Assembly: GCA_049522565.1 (NCBI GenBank)
Contig: JBEKNT010000153.1
Coordinates: forward strand, 1-14,028
Direction: 5' to 3'
Length of the DNA: 14,028 bases
Origin: JASHVB01 sp049522565
GTDB taxonomy: Bacteria > Pseudomonadota > Alphaproteobacteria > Acetobacterales > Acetobacteraceae
The position numbers were made by a program, and so were the translations under genes. The first letter of the stretch is position 1; each line of letters opens with the position of its first letter. Under the pieces are notes generated by a model. That model saw nothing but the letters and a program-made list of their open reading frames with translations, was not told the DNA's origin and made no database searches. Positions 1-5,907 of the stretch are shown here, one piece after another.

Positions 1-454
1 GGTCGGCGGCGGCGCAGGCGCGGTTGGCCGGGGGACCGTCGCCGAACTTGGTCATGTGGCCGCCGAACGGCCGCTGGTAGACCGTGCCCGTCTCGGTGCG
101 GCTGAACGGCACGCCGAAATGTTCCAGCTCGTACACCGCGGTGACCGCCTCGCGGCACATGTATTCGATGGCATCCTGGTCGCCCAGCCAGTCCGACCCT
201 TTCACGGTGTCGTACATGTGCCAGCGCCAGTCGTCCTCGCCCATGTTGCCAAGCGACGCGGCGACGCCGCCCTGGGCCGCGACGGTGTGGCTGCGGGTGG
301 GGAACACCTTGGTGATGCAGGCGGTCTTCAGGCCGGCGGCGCCCATCCCGAAGGTGGCGCGCAGGCCGGAGCCGCCGGCGCCCACCACCACCACGTCATA
401 GGTGTGATCGACGATGTTGTAGGCGCGCGAGGAGGGCAGGGTGATCGCGTTCAT
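1..454 (-). CDS. sdhA: Succinate dehydrogenase flavoprotein subunit, N-terminal part (runs off the window)
   Basis: This is the FAD-carrying catalytic subunit of respiratory complex II, which oxidises succinate to fumarate on the cytoplasmic face of the inner membrane. The first 151 residues are visible. They hold the Rossmann dinucleotide motif GAGGSG (residues 25-30) after a run of valines, and the FPTRSHTVAAQGG segment whose His56 is the expected covalent FAD attachment site. The family block GEDDWRWHMYDTVKGSDWLG follows at about 72-91, then DQDAIEYMCREA. The ATG is 15 bp after the sdhD stop and is preceded by a clear AGGAGA ribosome-binding site. The rest of sdhA and presumably sdhB lie beyond the left edge. 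Family identity is essentially certain from these motifs. Confidence 0.97.
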   Translation of the reverse strand, partial: MNAITLPSSRAYNIVDHTYDVVVVGAGGSGLRATFGMGAAGLKTACITKVFPTRSHTVAAQGGVAASLGNMGEDDWRWHMYDTVKGSDWLGDQDAIEYMCREAVTAVYELEHFGVPFSRTETGTVYQRPFGGHMTKFGDGPPANRACAAAD

Positions 455-469
455 CGAGGTCTCCTGGCG

Positions 470-874
470 CTACAGGCCGAGCCGCAGGACCGAGACGATG
501 CAGGCCAGGGCCAGGAAGAAGGTCGCGGCCTTGATCGTCAGCAGCGCGGTCAGCCGCAGGACGGGCTGGTGGACGTAATCCTCGACCACCGTCGAAAGGC
601 CGAGCCGCATGTGGTAGAAGGTCATCAGCAGCAGGCACAGCATCAGCGCCAGGACCAGCGGGCTGCCGAGCCAGTCGGCGACGTCCTGACGGGTGGCGCC
701 GACCATGCGGATCATGCCGCAGATGAACCACAGCGTCAGCGGCACCAGGGCGATCGAGGTCAGCGTGTGGGCCAGCCAGGTGCCGGTGCCCTCATGCGCC
801 GCGCCGAGGCCGCGCGCGCGCCCAAGCTGCGAGCGCAGGATGTCGACACGGGGGGCGCGATTTGCGTCAGGCAT
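470..874 (-). CDS. sdhD: Succinate dehydrogenase membrane anchor subunit SdhD
   Basis: This is one of the two membrane subunits of complex II that bind heme b and ubiquinone. The 134-residue protein begins with a short cytoplasmic segment carrying RS..GRARGLGAAHEGTG (about 14-32), then three hydrophobic segments at about 36-57, 71-90 and 105-130. The family signature YHMRLGLSTVVEDYVH sits at 87-102, where His88 is the expected heme b axial ligand. The gene starts 9 bp after the sdhC stop, and the sdhC stop region itself supplies a GAGGAA ribosome-binding site. The stop is 15 bp before sdhA, so the three genes form one operon. Size and motifs match alphaproteobacterial SdhD. Confidence 0.95.
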   Translation of the reverse strand: MPDANRAPRVDILRSQLGRARGLGAAHEGTGTWLAHTLTSIALVPLTLWFICGMIRMVGATRQDVADWLGSPLVLALMLCLLLMTFYHMRLGLSTVVEDYVHQPVLRLTALLTIKAATFFLALACIVSVLRLGL

Positions 875-883
875 GGGATTTCC

Positions 884-1318
884 TCACCACCAGATCGCCA
901 GGCCGACGATCCAGATCAGCAACGTTGCCGCGCCGGCGACGATGAACACGATCCAGGAGTTCAGGCGATAGGCCCGCGGTTCGAAGCCGAAGCCGGTATC
1001 CCAGAACAGGTGGCGGATGCCGCTGCACAGGTGCAGCAACAGCGACAGCGACCACCCGAACAGACAGAGTATGCCGATCGGCGTGCCGAGGAACCACTGC
1101 ACCCAGGCGAACGCGTTGTCCGAGGTGGCGGCGGCGACCAGCCACCAGGTCAGCAGCAGCGTGCCGAAGCCGAGGCCTACGCCGGTGACGCGGTGCGAGA
1201 TCGACGTCGCCATGGCGATGGGCCAGCGCCAGACCTGCAGGTGGGGGGAAAGCGGGCGGCTGACCAGCTTGCCGTCCGTGTTGCGCGCTACCATGAGCGC
1301 GTCGCGTACGTCTCTCAC
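884..1318 (-). CDS. sdhC: Succinate dehydrogenase cytochrome b556 subunit SdhC
   Basis: This is the cytochrome b subunit and first gene of the sdhCDA operon. The 144-residue protein shows the family motif RPLSPHLQVW (21-30) followed by SISHRVTGVGL (39-49). It has three membrane segments at about 45-65, 78-100 and 120-143. The heme-ligand motif HLCSGIRHLFWD spans 96-107, with His96 as the expected axial ligand. I chose the GTG start because GGAG lies 7 bp upstream of it. The next in-frame ATG (codon 9) has no ribosome-binding site and would shorten the N-terminus. The two hydrophobic subunits together anchor SdhA and SdhB and complete the quinone site. Confidence 0.95.
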   Translation of the reverse strand: MRDVRDALMVARNTDGKLVSRPLSPHLQVWRWPIAMATSISHRVTGVGLGFGTLLLTWWLVAAATSDNAFAWVQWFLGTPIGILCLFGWSLSLLLHLCSGIRHLFWDTGFGFEPRAYRLNSWIVFIVAGAATLLIWIVGLAIWW

Positions 1319-1368
1319 GGATCGCTCCAGTTGCCTCCGGTGCCCTGGCGGCGCCGGGCCGTCAGGGT

Positions 1369-1397
1369 TCCTTACGCTTGCGAAGGGGCATGGTCAA
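1369..1397 (-). promoter_or_regulatory. Candidate promoter of the sdhCDA operon
   Basis: On the minus strand, TTGACC (1392-1397) matches the -35 consensus at five of six positions. A 17-bp spacer follows, then TAAGGA (1369-1374), a weak -10. The predicted transcript start falls near 1362, leaving a leader of about 45 nt before the sdhC GTG. The -35 and spacing are good but the -10 is poor, so this is a candidate only. Confidence 0.4.
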
Positions 1398-1532
1398 CGC
1401 GGGTTCGGCGGTCCCGGGCAATCGGGTGAGTGAAGAATGGCCAGTGGCAAAGCTCCTGGACCCCCACCAACGGGTGCTGCCCCACAGGCGCCAACTTACG
1501 TCGTTTGGCCGACGGTCTACCCCAAGGTGTCA

Positions 1533-1553
1533 TCACCGGGCCTGGCCCGGTGA
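1533..1553. repeat. GC-rich hairpin of a dispersed CCGGG..CCCGG intergenic repeat family
   Basis: This is a perfect 9-bp inverted repeat, TCACCGGGC and GCCCGGTGA, separated by CTG. Its core ACCGGGCC..GGCCCGGT closely matches the hairpin at 8956-8980. The position between divergent genes argues against a simple terminator and for a REP-like dispersed element. Confidence 0.5.
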
Positions 1554-1591
1554 CCCATCACTTTGCAGCGCACGGCACAGCAAGTCGTGGG

Positions 1592-1647
1592 TGGCCGGCC
1601 GGAGCCTGCCCTCGGGCGGGCCTGTGGCCCGACCCATGGGCCGGCCA
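1592..1647. repeat. Nested inverted-repeat (REP-like) element
   Basis: The outer 9-bp arms TGGCCGGCC (1592-1600) and GGCCGGCCA (1639-1647) are perfect complements. They enclose an inner hairpin CGGGCC-TGT-GGCCCG (1617-1631). The sequence CCGGAGCCTGCC inside the left part and GGCCGGC(C)ATGAC at the right end recur around the hairpin at 8948-8988, which suggests two copies of one intergenic repeat family. Confidence 0.5.
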
Positions 1648-1762
1648 TGACACAGAAGGTCCATCCGTGCTCGAATTGGCCTCAAGCTAGCGGACATGGG
1701 ATGCTGCCCCCCGGTTTCCGCCAACGGCGGAGCCCTGACTTGCCCTGGGCTGCGGTCCTGGT

Positions 1763-1791
1763 TTGAGTTCGCGGCGTGAGTGCAGCATAAA
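1763..1791 (+). promoter_or_regulatory. Candidate promoter giving a leaderless mntA mRNA
   Basis: TTGAGT (1763-1768) and CATAAA (1786-1791) are separated by exactly 17 bp and each match the -35/-10 consensus at four of six positions. The expected start, 7-8 nt downstream, coincides with the A of the ATG at 1799. This fits the absence of a ribosome-binding site before that ATG. Confidence 0.45.
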
Positions 1792-1798
1792 TCCGGGC

Positions 1799-2131
1799 AT
1801 GGACCGGATCGTGACCCTGACGGAGCGCAAAGCGGCCGAGGCAGAACGCCGGCGGCAGGCGGTGGAGAGCCTGCGGGCGGCGCTAATCGACTATGCAAGG
1901 GCGCATGGCGGCCGCTTTCTGCTGTTCGGGTCCGCCGCGCGTGGCACGATGCGCTACGACAGCGACGTGGACATTCTGGTGGATTTCCCGCCCGACGCCC
2001 TCGACGACGCCTGGAGCTTCGCCGAGCGGGCCTGCTTCGAGCGCCACCTGGAGCCGGACATCACGCCGTTTTCCTCGTGCAAGGGCCGGTTCCGGGAACG
2101 CGTCGCGCCGGACTTGCAGGTGTTGGCATGA
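1799..2131 (+). CDS. mntA: MNT-type nucleotidyltransferase antitoxin (MntA-like)
   Basis: This is a minimal nucleotidyltransferase, the antitoxin half of an MNT/HEPN toxin-antitoxin pair. In characterised pairs the enzyme transfers AMP to a tyrosine of the HEPN toxin and silences it. The 110-residue protein has a charged helical N-terminus (about 1-38). The catalytic signature GSX10DXD follows, with Gly44-Ser45 and Asp56/Asp58 inside SDVDILVDF. A third acidic residue, Asp87 in the segment EPDITPF, completes the expected metal-binding triad, so the enzyme looks active. A TTG start at 1763 is possible, but the ATG at 1799 gives the usual family length and sits right where a candidate promoter would start transcription. 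The stop overlaps the next gene as ATGA, so translation is probably coupled. Confidence 0.85.
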   Translation: MDRIVTLTERKAAEAERRRQAVESLRAALIDYARAHGGRFLLFGSAARGTMRYDSDVDILVDFPPDALDDAWSFAERACFERHLEPDITPFSSCKGRFRERVAPDLQVLA

Positions 2132-2592
2132 GCGACGCGCGCTGGTCCGACATCGAGGCGGACACCACTGCCGCTGTGCACCATTTCTCCCTCGCAATCC
2201 GGATCTATCGCGAGGTCGGCATGCACGACGACACAATAGACGGCTACACTCGGCGCATGGCCTTCATGCACGCGATGCACGCCGGTCATACGTCCCTGGA
2301 AAAGGTGCTGCTGCGCATCCTTGAGATCCAAGGGGAAGAGGCGCCCAGCGGCCGCCAGTGGCACGCCGATCTGATCCACCGGGCCGCGCGGGGCACCGCG
2401 GACCGGCCGGCCATCCTGTCGCCGGACCTGGAGCATGCCGCCGACCGGACTCGCAAGTTCCGGCATTTTGCAGCACACGCCTACGATACGTTCGATCCGG
2501 ACGACGCCGATCCGGCTGTTCGGGCCGCGGAGAAGGTGGCGGCCGGGTTCGCTTCTGCCATAGCGACGTACCGGCAGGTCATCGACCCATAG
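2128..2592 (+). CDS. hepT: HEPN-domain toxin (HepT-like ribonuclease)
   Basis: This 154-residue, mostly helical protein is encoded directly after the nucleotidyltransferase, overlapping it by 4 bp. Its hallmark is RHFAAHAY: Arg112-x4-His117-x-Tyr119. This is the RX4HXY motif of HepT toxins, where Arg and His form the RNase site and Tyr is the residue AMPylated by MntA. The N-terminal half carries a long helix (about 8-70) and a Trp/His-rich turn (78-85). The protein is somewhat longer than many DUF86/HepT members (about 110-145 residues). No strong ribosome-binding site precedes it, which fits coupling to mntA. The expected role is a self-contained stress, plasmid-stabilising or phage-defence module. 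The RNA target cannot be told from sequence. The stop lies 13 bp from the convergent azoreductase stop. Confidence 0.82.
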   Translation: MSDARWSDIEADTTAAVHHFSLAIRIYREVGMHDDTIDGYTRRMAFMHAMHAGHTSLEKVLLRILEIQGEEAPSGRQWHADLIHRAARGTADRPAILSPDLEHAADRTRKFRHFAAHAYDTFDPDDADPAVRAAEKVAAGFASAIATYRQVIDP

Positions 2593-2605
2593 CGCGGGAA
2601 CACGC

Positions 2606-3232
2606 TCAGCGCTCAGGCGGTGGCGGCACCAGTTCGGCCAGCCTCGCTCGCGCGGCTTCCAGTGCCAGCGCCACCTGGTCCGCGCCGCGCGTCAGCCCCT
2701 CCAGCGCGATGATGTTGACGTCGGTCAGGCCGATGGTGCCGAGCGCGGCGCGCAGGTAGGGCGTCAGGAAGTCCGGCTGGGCCGGCGTCCCCGCAGGCGA
2801 CGGACGCGTGAACCACCCGCCTGAAGCGGCGACCAGGAAGACCGGGCGGTCGGGCAGCATGCCGACCTTGCCGGACGGCGTGCTGCGAAAGGTGCGATGG
2901 ATCCGGACGATCTGGTCGATCCACGCCTTCAGCACTGCGGGGACGGTGTAGTTGTGCATCGGCGTGCCGATCACCAGCGCGGCGCAGGCCTCCAGCTCCC
3001 GGATCAGGATTTCCGACGCGATGAAGGCCGGATCGTCCGCCGGCGCGGCGCTGAGCACGGCGGCGCTGAAGCCGGCGTCGGGCAGCGGCGGCGGGTCGGC
3101 GGCGAGGTCGCGTCGGATTACCACCGCGCCCGAATTGGCCGAGGCCAGACGGTCGGCGACCTCCTGCGACACCAGGCGGCTGTAGGCAGCGGGACCCTTG
3201 GGACTACAGATCAGGAGCAGGATCGCGTGCAT
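2606..3232 (-). CDS. FMN-dependent NADH-azoreductase-type flavodoxin-fold reductase
   Basis: This 208-residue protein belongs to the AzoR/NAD(P)H quinone reductase family of cytoplasmic flavodoxin-fold enzymes. These use FMN and NAD(P)H to reduce quinones or azo compounds in two-electron steps. Evidence includes the N-terminal strand MHAILLLICSPKG with a Ser-containing phosphate loop (10-18). The FMN-binding block PMHNYTVPAVLKAWIDQI (91-108) corresponds to the family's PMYNFxIPSxLKAWID. The SGG turn at 137-139 follows VFLVAA. The longer upstream frame is rejected because the ATG at 3232 is preceded by a perfect GGAGG (3239-3243 on the plus strand) at ideal spacing. The gene converges on hepT with a 13-bp gap and no obvious terminator. 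Substrate unknown; azoR-like but no symbol assigned. Confidence 0.88.
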   Translation of the reverse strand: MHAILLLICSPKGPAAYSRLVSQEVADRLASANSGAVVIRRDLAADPPPLPDAGFSAAVLSAAPADDPAFIASEILIRELEACAALVIGTPMHNYTVPAVLKAWIDQIVRIHRTFRSTPSGKVGMLPDRPVFLVAASGGWFTRPSPAGTPAQPDFLTPYLRAALGTIGLTDVNIIALEGLTRGADQVALALEAARARLAELVPPPPER

Positions 3233-3331
3233 CCGTGGCCTCCGTGGTTGGCGGCACAATGGCATGCGCCCGTCCGAATCGAAGCCTTTCCAGTGTAGCG
3301 ATCGTGACGGATGGACCTGGTAGCCTACGGC

Positions 3332-3415
3332 GTCATGGCGAGCGGAGCGAAGCAATTTCCCCCGAGGTGTCGCATCAATGCACGCGGGGTATTGCCTCGC
3401 TGCGCTGGCAATGAC
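3332..3415. repeat. 84-bp imperfect palindromic intergenic element
   Basis: Two 25-nt arms, 3332-3356 and 3391-3415, are inverted copies matching at 21 of 25 positions. They begin GTCATGGCGAGCGGAGCGAA and end with the complement of GTCATTGCCAGCG. The 34-nt centre is not conserved between arms. The arm sequence, of the GTCATTGCGAGCG-AGCGAAGCAAT type, is a common dispersed repeat in alphaproteobacterial intergenic regions and could form a long cruciform or mRNA hairpin. It sits upstream of the azoreductase gene and downstream of the AhpD-like gene, so it may also end the latter's transcript. Confidence 0.65.
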
Positions 3416-3465
3416 ACGGCAAAGGCCCGGCTCGAAGCGTCACACTCACCAGCGGCGTCCTGCCG

Positions 3466-3951
3466 TCAGGCGGCTTTGGCTTTGGCCGCATGCGGCGGCG
3501 TCGCCTGACCCGCCGCCGGCTGCATGCGCAGGCCGATCGCAAGGCGGTTCCACAGGTTGATCATGCCGATCAGCGTGGTCAGGTTGACGATCTCGGCCGG
3601 TGAGAACTGTCGGGTCAGCGCCTCGTACTCCGCGTCGGGCGCGCCGCGCGACGCGACCAGCGTCAGGCAGTCCGTCCAGCCCAACGCCGCCTGCTCTCGC
3701 GCGCTGTAGCCCGGCGCTTCCCGCCAGGCGTTCAGCAGATACAGGCGTTGCTCGGTCTCGCCGTGCCGGCGGGCGTCGCGGCTGTGCATGTCCAGGCAGA
3801 ACGCACAGCCATTGATCTGCGACGCGCGCATTTTCACCAACTCGATCAGCGATTGCTCCAGGCCAGATGTCTGGATGGTGCGCTCCACGCCGGTCAGGGC
3901 GGCATAGGCGTCGGGCGCGACCTCGGTCAGGTTCAGCCGAGTGCTCGTCAT
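3466..3951 (-). CDS. AhpD-like carboxymuconolactone decarboxylase-family protein
   Basis: This 161-residue all-helical protein belongs to the AhpD/CMD superfamily. Many members use a CxxC pair plus a nearby His to reduce peroxides or act as thiol oxidoreductases. Here the active-site motif is Cys49-Ala-Phe-Cys52-x3-His56 (NGCAFCLDMHS), preceded by Glu37 in IELVKMRASQ. The motif is intact, so peroxidase-type activity is plausible. The C-terminus (about 145-161) is an Ala/Lys-rich tail. The ATG at 3949-3951 follows a strong GGAGGA ribosome-binding site. The gene is divergent from the MocR-type regulator with 89 bp between them, a layout typical of a regulator and its target. The physiological substrate is not predictable. 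Confidence 0.88.
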   Translation of the reverse strand: MTSTRLNLTEVAPDAYAALTGVERTIQTSGLEQSLIELVKMRASQINGCAFCLDMHSRDARRHGETEQRLYLLNAWREAPGYSAREQAALGWTDCLTLVASRGAPDAEYEALTRQFSPAEIVNLTTLIGMINLWNRLAIGLRMQPAAGQATPPHAAKAKAA

Positions 3952-4040
3952 GCGAATTCCTCCGATCCAGGGGTTCTGCGCCCATCTGGTTGACGATTGG
4001 CCTACCCGCGAGAGCCAAGAACCGGCATACGGACTGGGCC
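3952..4040. promoter_or_regulatory. Divergent promoter/operator region of the AhpD-like gene and MocR-type regulator
   Basis: This 89-bp spacer must carry the starts of both divergent genes. A TTGACG at 3990-3995 (plus strand) could be a -35, but no good -10 follows at 16-18 bp. Pieces of similar sequence (GATTGGCC and GACTGGGCC) recur near 3995 and 4032 and might be regulator half-sites. This is inferred from context, not from a known operator. Confidence 0.3.
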
Positions 4041-5459
4041 ATGACCGCTCCCATCGTTCTCGACCGGACCGTGACCGGGCCGTTGCACCTGCAGATCGCC
4101 ACCCGGCTGCGCGCGGCGATCGCCGCCGGCGTGCTGGCGCCCGGCGCCCGGCTGCCCTCGGCCCGGTCGCTGGCCGGGCAGCTTGGCGTCGCGCGCGGTA
4201 CAGTGGATGCCGGCTACGCCGTGCTGATCGGCGAGGGCGTCGTCGTGCCGCGCGGCTCGGCCGGCACGATCGTCTCCCCGGAGCTTGCCGGCCGTGCCGC
4301 GCCGCCCGCCCAGCGACGCATGCCGTTCGCGGCGCGGCGCGTGGAGCCGCCGGCGGGGCCGCTGCCGTTCCGCATGGGGCTGCCGGCGCTCGACGCGTTC
4401 CCGCGCAAGCTGTGGACCAGCCTGACCGTGCGCGCGGCGCGCAGCCTCGGCGCCGAGGCGTTGGCCTACCCCGATCCTGCCGGATTGCGCCCCCTGCGTG
4501 AGGCGATCGCCGCCTATCTCGGTGTGTCGCGCGGCATCCTGTGCTCCCCCGACCAGGTGCTGGTGACCGCCGGTTACCAGGGGGCGCTGGCGCTGGCGAC
4601 GCGGATGCTGCTGCGCGCCGGCGACGCCGTCTGGGTGGAGGACCCCGGCTATCACCTCGCGCGCCAGGCGCTCGAGGCGGCGGGGGGAAATCTTGTGCCC
4701 GTACGGGTGGACCGCGACGGGCTGCGCGTTGCCGCCGGAGTGGTCGCCGCGCCGCGCGCCAAGCTGGCGGTGGTAACGCCGACGCATCAGAGCCCGCTCG
4801 GCGTCGCGCTGTCGCTGCCGCGCCGGCTGGCGCTGCTGGCCTGGGCGGCGGAGGCCGGCGCCTGGGTGCTGGAAGACGACTACGACAGCGAGTTCCGCTA
4901 CACCGGCCATCCCCTGCCGGCGCTGAAGAGCCTGGATCGCGGCGGCCGGGTGCTCTACGCCGGCAGCTTCAGCAAGGTGCTGTTTCCGGCTCTGCGGCTC
5001 GGCTACCTCGTGGTGCCGGACGAACTCGCCGAGGCTTTCGCGCGCGCCAGCCGACTCTGGTCGTTCGGCCTGCCGTCGCTGGAGCAGCGGGTGGTGGCGG
5101 CGTTCATGGCGGAGGGCCACTTCGCTCGCCACCTGCGCCGCATGCGCGCGCTGTATGGCGCGCGGCGGCGCGCCCTGGCGGCGGCGTTGACGGCGGTGTT
5201 CGGCGACCGCGTAGCGCTGGAACTGGAGGCCGGCGGGATGCACTTGCTGGCCCGCTTCCCCGGCGCGGCGGATGACGGCACGCTGGCGCGCCGCGCCGCC
5301 GCAGCGGGGTTGGCGCCCACTGCCCTGTCCAGCCTCGCGCTGGCGCACGATTGCGGCCAGGGGCTACTGCTCAGCTTCACCAATGTGCCGGAGGACGCGG
5401 CGGAGGCGCTCTCGCGACGGCTGGCCGGGGCGATCGAGGGAGCCGGCGAGGCTAGCTAA
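4041..5459 (+). CDS. MocR/PdxR-type transcriptional regulator (GntR winged helix fused to aminotransferase-like domain)
   Basis: This 472-residue protein combines a GntR winged helix-turn-helix (about 10-78, with LPSARSLAGQLGVARGTV) and a fold-type I aminotransferase-like domain (about 105-465). The domain keeps the PLP-binding features of the family: the Schiff-base lysine Lys312 in AGSFSKVLFP, the EDDYDSEF block (278-285), PTHQSPLG (247-254) and Arg319. It therefore probably senses PLP or a PLP-amine adduct and is not itself a transaminase. The ATG at 4041 places the winged helix at the N-terminus as usual. The longer upstream frame overlaps the neighbouring gene and is rejected. By position it likely controls the divergent AhpD-like gene. 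Pyridoxal or GABA regulators of this family would sit beside pdx or gab genes, which are absent here. Confidence 0.9.
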   Translation: MTAPIVLDRTVTGPLHLQIATRLRAAIAAGVLAPGARLPSARSLAGQLGVARGTVDAGYAVLIGEGVVVPRGSAGTIVSPELAGRAAPPAQRRMPFAARRVEPPAGPLPFRMGLPALDAFPRKLWTSLTVRAARSLGAEALAYPDPAGLRPLREAIAAYLGVSRGILCSPDQVLVTAGYQGALALATRMLLRAGDAVWVEDPGYHLARQALEAAGGNLVPVRVDRDGLRVAAGVVAAPRAKLAVVTPTHQSPLGVALSLPRRLALLAWAAEAGAWVLEDDYDSEFRYTGHPLPALKSLDRGGRVLYAGSFSKVLFPALRLGYLVVPDELAEAFARASRLWSFGLPSLEQRVVAAFMAEGHFARHLRRMRALYGARRRALAAALTAVFGDRVALELEAGGMHLLARFPGAADDGTLARRAAAAGLAPTALSSLALAHDCGQGLLLSFTNVPEDAAEALSRRLAGAIEGAGEAS

Positions 5460-5519
5460 GGCTGCCGCCCACGTGACGTCGTGTCGGGCCCGAGTCGTTC
5501 GTCGGATGGCGCAGACGCT

Positions 5520-5549
5520 GCGCGTTCGGACGATCATCACCGAACGCGC
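5520..5549. terminator. Candidate bidirectional terminator between regulator and entericidin genes
   Basis: This is a perfect 10-bp inverted repeat, GCGCGTTCGG and CCGAACGCGC, with a 10-nt loop. It is placed 60 bp after the regulator stop and 6 bp after the convergent entericidin stop. It lacks a T-tract on either strand, so the call rests on position and stem strength. Confidence 0.5.
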
Positions 5550-5555
5550 CGGCGG

Positions 5556-5714
5556 CTACGGTGTGTGCTGGTCGGCGCTGTGCGTGATCGCGTCGCCGGT
5601 GGCAGAGATGTCCTCGCCGGCGCCGGCGGTGGCGGTGGCGTGGCAGGCACCCAGCAAGGATGCCGCGCTCATCAGCGTGAGGAGCATCAGGGCGATCGAG
5701 ACCGTTTTGCGCAT
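5556..5714 (-). CDS. Entericidin A/B-family small lipoprotein
   Basis: This 52-residue peptide has a classic lipoprotein signal: a charged MRK start, a hydrophobic stretch (about 5-22) and lipobox L21-G22-A23-Cys24. The mature peptide is short and carries the family pattern GAGEDISATGDAIT (31-44), followed by a polar His-containing tail. Entericidins are small membrane-anchored lipoproteins, first described as an antidote/toxin pair affecting cell lysis in stationary phase. Most alphaproteobacterial copies stand alone and have no proven role. The ATG at 5712-5714 has AGGA 8-9 bp upstream. A much longer upstream frame is not supported. There is no partner entericidin beside it, so a two-gene antidote/toxin locus is unlikely here. 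Confidence 0.85.
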   Translation of the reverse strand: MRKTVSIALMLLTLMSAASLLGACHATATAGAGEDISATGDAITHSADQHTP

Positions 5715-5907
5715 GGTCAGTGTCCTGCGGTATTGGGCTGGATGACTGGTGTGCTTCGGCGGTTCGACCGTACGGCCCGGGTTGGCGCCGTTGCGGCTGG
5801 GCGCCGCACGGTCGACGGCGCCGCTCGCGCCGCCGATCGATACGATGACAAGATGCCGGCCGCCGACGGAGCCGCCGGCCGCTGTGCCAAGACAGCGTTC
5901 CGGCGGG

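Larger units (their letters stand above)
1319..1762. other. Non-coding stretch between sdhC and the MNT/HEPN module
   Basis: I see no convincing gene here. Open frames on both strands lack codon bias, ribosome-binding sites and recognisable protein motifs. The stretch holds the candidate sdh promoter near its left end, then two GC-rich hairpin elements (1533-1553 and 1592-1647) resembling dispersed intergenic repeats seen elsewhere in the window. The two flanking transcription units are divergent. Confidence 0.6.

Noticed and set aside
56..1429. Long plus-strand open frame (457 codons) across the sdh genes
   Set aside because: It lies antisense to sdhA, sdhD and sdhC, whose motifs and ribosome-binding sites are unambiguous. 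The translated product is Arg/Gln/Ala/Gly-rich, as expected for the opposite strand of GC-rich coding DNA.
4002..5348. Minus-strand open frame of 448 codons
   Set aside because: It is antisense to the MocR-type regulator, with Gln/Arg/Gly-rich low-information sequence and no ribosome-binding site.
5556..5714. Two-gene entericidin antidote/toxin locus
   Set aside because: Only one entericidin-type peptide is present; nothing similar was found within 200 bp on either side.
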